Assembly: GCA_028706695.1 (NCBI GenBank)
Contig: JAQTVU010000054.1
Span: 1 to 8,866 of the forward strand
Source: Mycobacterium sp.
Lineage (GTDB): Bacteria > Actinomycetota > Actinomycetes > Mycobacteriales > Mycobacteriaceae
Length of the DNA: 8,866 nucleotides
Direction: 5' to 3'
The notes under the pieces were generated by a model. That model was not told where the DNA came from. It worked only from the letters and a program-made list of their open reading frames with translations, and searched no databases. Of this stretch, positions 6,961 to 8,866 are shown one piece after another; position 1 is the stretch's first letter, and every line of letters starts with the position of its first letter. Both the position numbers and the translations under genes were made by a program.

Positions 6961-7070
6961 GCGGAGACCCGGTGAATTTGTCCGGGTTGGCGACATCCCA
7001 TGGCGCGCAGACCTTTCCGTCGCGGACCGTGATCGCCCGGATCCGCCGCGGCGCCACGCAGCTGTGATGT
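6950..7070 (-). pseudogene. Orphan C-terminal coding fragment, family unknown
   Basis: In one minus-strand frame this stretch encodes about 40 residues, including RRIRAITVRDGKVCAPWDV and then NPDKFTG, ending in TGA at 6950-6952. Third codon positions are mostly G or C, as in real mycobacterial genes, and more so than in the plus-strand frames across the same bases. No start is attached: upstream of 7070 the frame runs into the low-GC small gene read in another frame. I infer the 3' end of a truncated gene. The strand-turn pattern VRDGKV loosely recalls small NTF2/SnoaL-like folds, but I cannot assign it. It is convergent with, and overlaps by about 10 bp, the end of the esterase pseudogene. 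Confidence 0.4.
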
Positions 7071-7466
7071 TTAGTCGCACCCATCGGGATTTTTCGGGAC
7101 CAGCAGATTTCCGCCGATGCCGGAGCGATTGAGTTTCCATTGGATGGAGCGCAGCAGGGGAGCGGCTTCGTCATCAGGCAGGTTGGTCGCGAAGTCTAAT
7201 CCGGCTCCAACCATGTCGCTTGCCCACGAGACTTCAGTGAGGAAGACCGCTCGCGCCCAATCGAGGCCGGATAAAGGTTGCTTACGCCAGATGGCGCCCC
7301 TAAGGCGGTCTATAAGGTCGTCGAATTCTCGGCGGTCCGACAGACACAGCGCTCTGAGCATCACCGATTGCCCGCGAATTGGGCCTCCGTATTCGTTGAG
7401 TCCGTGGTATATGAGCCGCCGTTCATCGTCGGTCAGCTCGATGTCGATGAGCGCCGGTTGAGTCAT
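7071..7466 (-). CDS. Small acidic protein, candidate immunity protein of the adjacent toxin
   Basis: The 131-aa soluble product has no signal peptide or membrane segment. Visible features are IELTDDERRLIYHGLNEYGG near the N-terminus, LDWARAVFLTEVSWASDMVG in the middle and PLLRSIQWKLNRSG near the end. From memory these resemble a family of uncharacterised actinobacterial proteins with the pattern LTDDER...GL..WGGP...DW.RAL..TE...SD..G.G; I know of no assigned function. It follows the putative secreted nuclease on the same strand after a 114-144 nt AT-rich gap. A small acidic gene directly 3' of a polymorphic toxin is the standard place for its immunity protein, and that is the inferred role. 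The preferred ATG at 7466 has GTGAGG 8 nt upstream. An in-frame ATG at 7496 would add MLKIFREAKT. GC is near 60 percent, lower than in the sdh genes. Confidence 0.7.
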   Translation of the reverse strand: MTQPALIDIELTDDERRLIYHGLNEYGGPIRGQSVMLRALCLSDRREFDDLIDRLRGAIWRKQPLSGLDWARAVFLTEVSWASDMVGAGLDFATNLPDDEAAPLLRSIQWKLNRSGIGGNLLVPKNPDGCD

Positions 7467-7527
7467 TGTTTTAGCCTCACGAAATATTTTGAGCATCCGG
7501 GCACCTACATAAAATCAGTCGCCGATC

Positions 7528-7546
7528 ATTTCTTTATCATAGAAAT
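7528..7546. repeat. AT-rich inverted repeat in the toxin-immunity spacer
   Basis: ATTTCT (7528-7533) and AGAAAT (7541-7546) form a perfect 6-bp inverted repeat around the 7-nt loop TTATCAT. It lies within the lowest-GC stretch of the window (25 G/C among the 60 bases 7501-7560). It may be an operator overlapping the candidate promoter on this spacer, or a weak hairpin; with no G/C pairs beyond one, it is unlikely to be a strong terminator. Confidence 0.35.
7536..7541 (-). promoter_or_regulatory. Candidate -10 box (TATGAT) for the small downstream gene
   Basis: The minus strand reads TATGAT, one change from TATAAT. A start about 7 nt downstream (near 7529) would lie about 33 nt before the ATG at 7496 and 63 nt before that at 7466. 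There is no clear -35. An own promoter would let the candidate immunity gene be made independently of the toxin gene. Confidence 0.35.
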
Positions 7547-7610
7547 CTGAGAAGCCGGCACGTGACGCGGTTGCTCAAATCCATTGTCAGTTGCTATCAA
7601 TTGCGTCGGC

Positions 7611-8792
7611 TTACTTAAAGTCTCGGGGATTTTCCCACGGTTCGTCTTCCCCCAAGATGGGCAGATGATGCGGGATGCTGTGTGGTGGGCGAATCACTTG
7701 AGGTCCGAACGGGCCGGGTGCACCGCCAAACGTCGGCCCTTCACCGACCTTGGGCGGGGATACACCCGACTTGGGCCCAGGAGCAGACTCGGCCGGAGGA
7801 GCGGCGGGACGCACGAGTGCGGGTGCGGGAAGAGGCTTGTCGGCAAGGTCATCAGGCGCTAGCGACGGTTGGCGGACCACGATCTTGCCGGGGCCGTTCT
7901 GGTCGCCGAGTAAATACCGGAGCCCCTTATCAGGCTTGAACACCGTTCCGCAGTCAAGGCCATGGGGGTCACGTATGACGAGCACGTTGGTTTTCGGGTC
8001 ATACAGGGCGGGAGCGCCGTCAGAAGTGCGTCCAACTATCAGGTCCTTGGGATCGCGGGTGAACATATCGTGGATCAGATCGGCGAGTTGATCTTTCGTC
8101 ATCCCGGAAAACTGCTCCATGTGTCCCTTGGTCCCACTGGCGTGTCCGTAGGCGATTTTTTGTGCGGCCCGCATCAACGGATCGCCGCTCCACCCGCCCG
8201 GTGGCGGCTCAGGTTCGGGATTCGGCGCGTCTTTGAAGGTATGCAGGTCGACTGCTCGGATCCTTGGTTCGTGATCGCAGGAGGTGTCGGGGGTTGGAGT
8301 AGTAGGGTTTTCCAGGAAAACGTCGCCGATCTCGGCCACGGCGGCGGTGATCTTGCGGGCGACTTGTTGGTCCAGGGCCACCAGTTGGGCCGCGCGTTGG
8401 CGGATATCGCCGGCGAAGGCATGCGCCTGGGCGGCCCGCTGCGCGGTCGATCCACCCGTCGTGCGGTCGATCACCGAAAGATCCTCGCCCACTTCGAATC
8501 CGGCTGTGTGGGCGTCTTCGACAGCGTAGCGGACTCGAGAGCGGGCTGCATACAGATCCGAGGCTCCGCTGCGCGCGAGCCGGGCCGCGGCGTGCAGCTG
8601 GTCGGCGGCGGCGCTGGTGGTTTGCATGTCAGCGTGCGTCACAGTGCGCAGTGCCTCGGCGGCTTGGCCGCGCCAATCGATCGACGTAGCGTCTCGCCAC
8701 ACCTGATGCACCAGCGCATAGCTGCGTTCGGCCACGATCTCCCAGTGACTGGCGGCCTCGGTGAGATGATCGGTGGGCCAGGCCAGAAGCAT
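7611..8792 (-). CDS. WXG-containing type VII-secreted-like protein with a putative RNase-type toxin domain
   Basis: The 393-aa protein has three parts. Residues 1-160 are Ala-rich and helical, with WRG at 40-42 in SIDWRGQAAEAL: a WXG motif between two helices, as in type VII (ESX) substrates. It is followed by AGFEVGEDLSVID (97-109) and a second helical stretch. Residues 161-204 form a Pro-rich linker. Residues about 205-297 form a compact alpha/beta domain: AQKIAYGHASGTKGHMEQF (210-228), DQLADLIHDMF, then GAPALYDPKTNVLVIRDP and GTVFKPDKG. This recalls BECR-fold CdiA-C-type RNase toxins, where a helical His precedes beta strands ending in GTxFxP; H217, H224 and T283 would be candidate active-site residues. 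A Pro-rich tail ends HHLPILGEDEPWENPRDFK. There is no Sec signal, consistent with ESX export. The start ATG at 8792 has an in-frame TAG 45 nt upstream and a weak ribosome site. The toxin role is inferred. Confidence 0.75.
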   Translation of the reverse strand: MLLAWPTDHLTEAASHWEIVAERSYALVHQVWRDATSIDWRGQAAEALRTVTHADMQTTSAAADQLHAAARLARSGASDLYAARSRVRYAVEDAHTAGFEVGEDLSVIDRTTGGSTAQRAAQAHAFAGDIRQRAAQLVALDQQVARKITAAVAEIGDVFLENPTTPTPDTSCDHEPRIRAVDLHTFKDAPNPEPEPPPGGWSGDPLMRAAQKIAYGHASGTKGHMEQFSGMTKDQLADLIHDMFTRDPKDLIVGRTSDGAPALYDPKTNVLVIRDPHGLDCGTVFKPDKGLRYLLGDQNGPGKIVVRQPSLAPDDLADKPLPAPALVRPAAPPAESAPGPKSGVSPPKVGEGPTFGGAPGPFGPQVIRPPHSIPHHLPILGEDEPWENPRDFK

Positions 8793-8827
8793 CGACAGGC
8801 CGGAAATCCCTACGACCGCGGCCCTCG

Positions 8828-8866
8828 CTATACCCTAGTCCCCGGCGTTACCGCGGCCAGCTGATC
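8828..8866 (-). CDS. Last 12 codons of an upstream gene (partial), possibly EspC-like
   Basis: From the window edge one minus-strand frame reads DQLAAVTPGTRV and stops at TAG (8830-8828), 35 nt before the start of the WXG protein. The other two frames close early without protein-like content. The ending resembles the LxAV-type C-terminus I remember for small EspC-like (T7SS_ESX_EspC, formerly DUF2580) proteins, which often precede larger type VII-linked effectors in mycobacteria. Twelve residues cannot establish this. Confidence 0.35.
   Translation of the reverse strand, partial: DQLAAVTPGTRV

Noticed and set aside
6345..7067. Single 240-aa plus-strand protein over the esterase region
   Set aside because: Only about 28 residues of that frame (near 6684-6767) resemble the esterase; the rest of the homology lies in the two other frames, so one intact gene is not supported.
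7528..7546. Inverted repeat ATTTCT/AGAAAT as a terminator of the toxin gene
   Set aside because: The stem is only 6 bp and AT-rich, with no U-tract on the minus strand; an operator or chance palindrome fits better.
7962..8864. 300-codon plus-strand open frame over the WXG protein
   Set aside because: It is Gly/Arg-rich and motif-free, antisense to a frame with a WXG motif, a Pro-rich linker and a patterned alpha/beta domain.
7071..8866. Classical toxin-antitoxin pair such as VapBC or RelBE
   Set aside because: The larger protein has a WXG helical N-terminus and is 393 aa, and the order is toxin first then small protein after a gap; this suits secreted toxin-immunity rather than an intracellular pair.
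1..8866. CRISPR arrays, tRNA or rRNA genes, complete insertion sequences
   Set aside because: I saw no regularly spaced repeats, no cloverleaf-like sequence and no transposase motifs when reading both strands.

Overview
The window is high-GC actinobacterial DNA, and its gene content and order point to a non-tuberculous Mycobacterium. The run add-deoA-cdd | sdhC-sdhD-sdhA-sdhB matches, as I remember it, the M. tuberculosis Rv3313c-Rv3319 block, and the proteins read as close relatives. No species can be named from this window.

Left part (1-2095, minus strand): a tightly packed nucleoside-salvage operon, transcribed cdd -> deoA -> add, with start/stop overlaps of 4 bp and 1 bp. Cytidine deaminase, thymidine phosphorylase and adenosine deaminase (cut by the window edge) feed nucleosides into salvage and catabolism. 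Middle (2096-5703, plus strand): a divergent promoter region, then sdhCDAB, the complete second succinate dehydrogenase (Sdh2, respiratory complex II). SdhA carries FAD, SdhB three Fe-S clusters, and SdhC/SdhD form the membrane anchor. All the main cofactor and catalytic residues are present.

Right part (5704-8866): the conserved block ends and the sequence becomes accessory. It holds an AhpD-like carboxymuconolactone-decarboxylase-family protein that keeps the CxxC pair but lacks two AhpD histidines; a 36-codon ORF of unknown meaning; a decayed hormone-sensitive-lipase-type esterase with two -1 frameshifts and a ruined nucleophile elbow; and a short orphan C-terminal coding remnant on the minus strand. 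Next comes a minus-strand module of lower GC, made up of the last 12 codons of an unseen upstream gene, a 393-aa WXG-containing protein with a nuclease-like central domain and Pro-rich tail, an AT-rich spacer, and a small acidic protein.

The most interesting reading is that 7071-8866 is a type VII secretion-linked polymorphic toxin with a downstream immunity gene, inserted among gene ruins just past sdhB. M. tuberculosis carries other accessory genes (vapBC44 and following) at the same place. The toxin/immunity assignment is inferred from domain layout and remembered family patterns, not from a database search.
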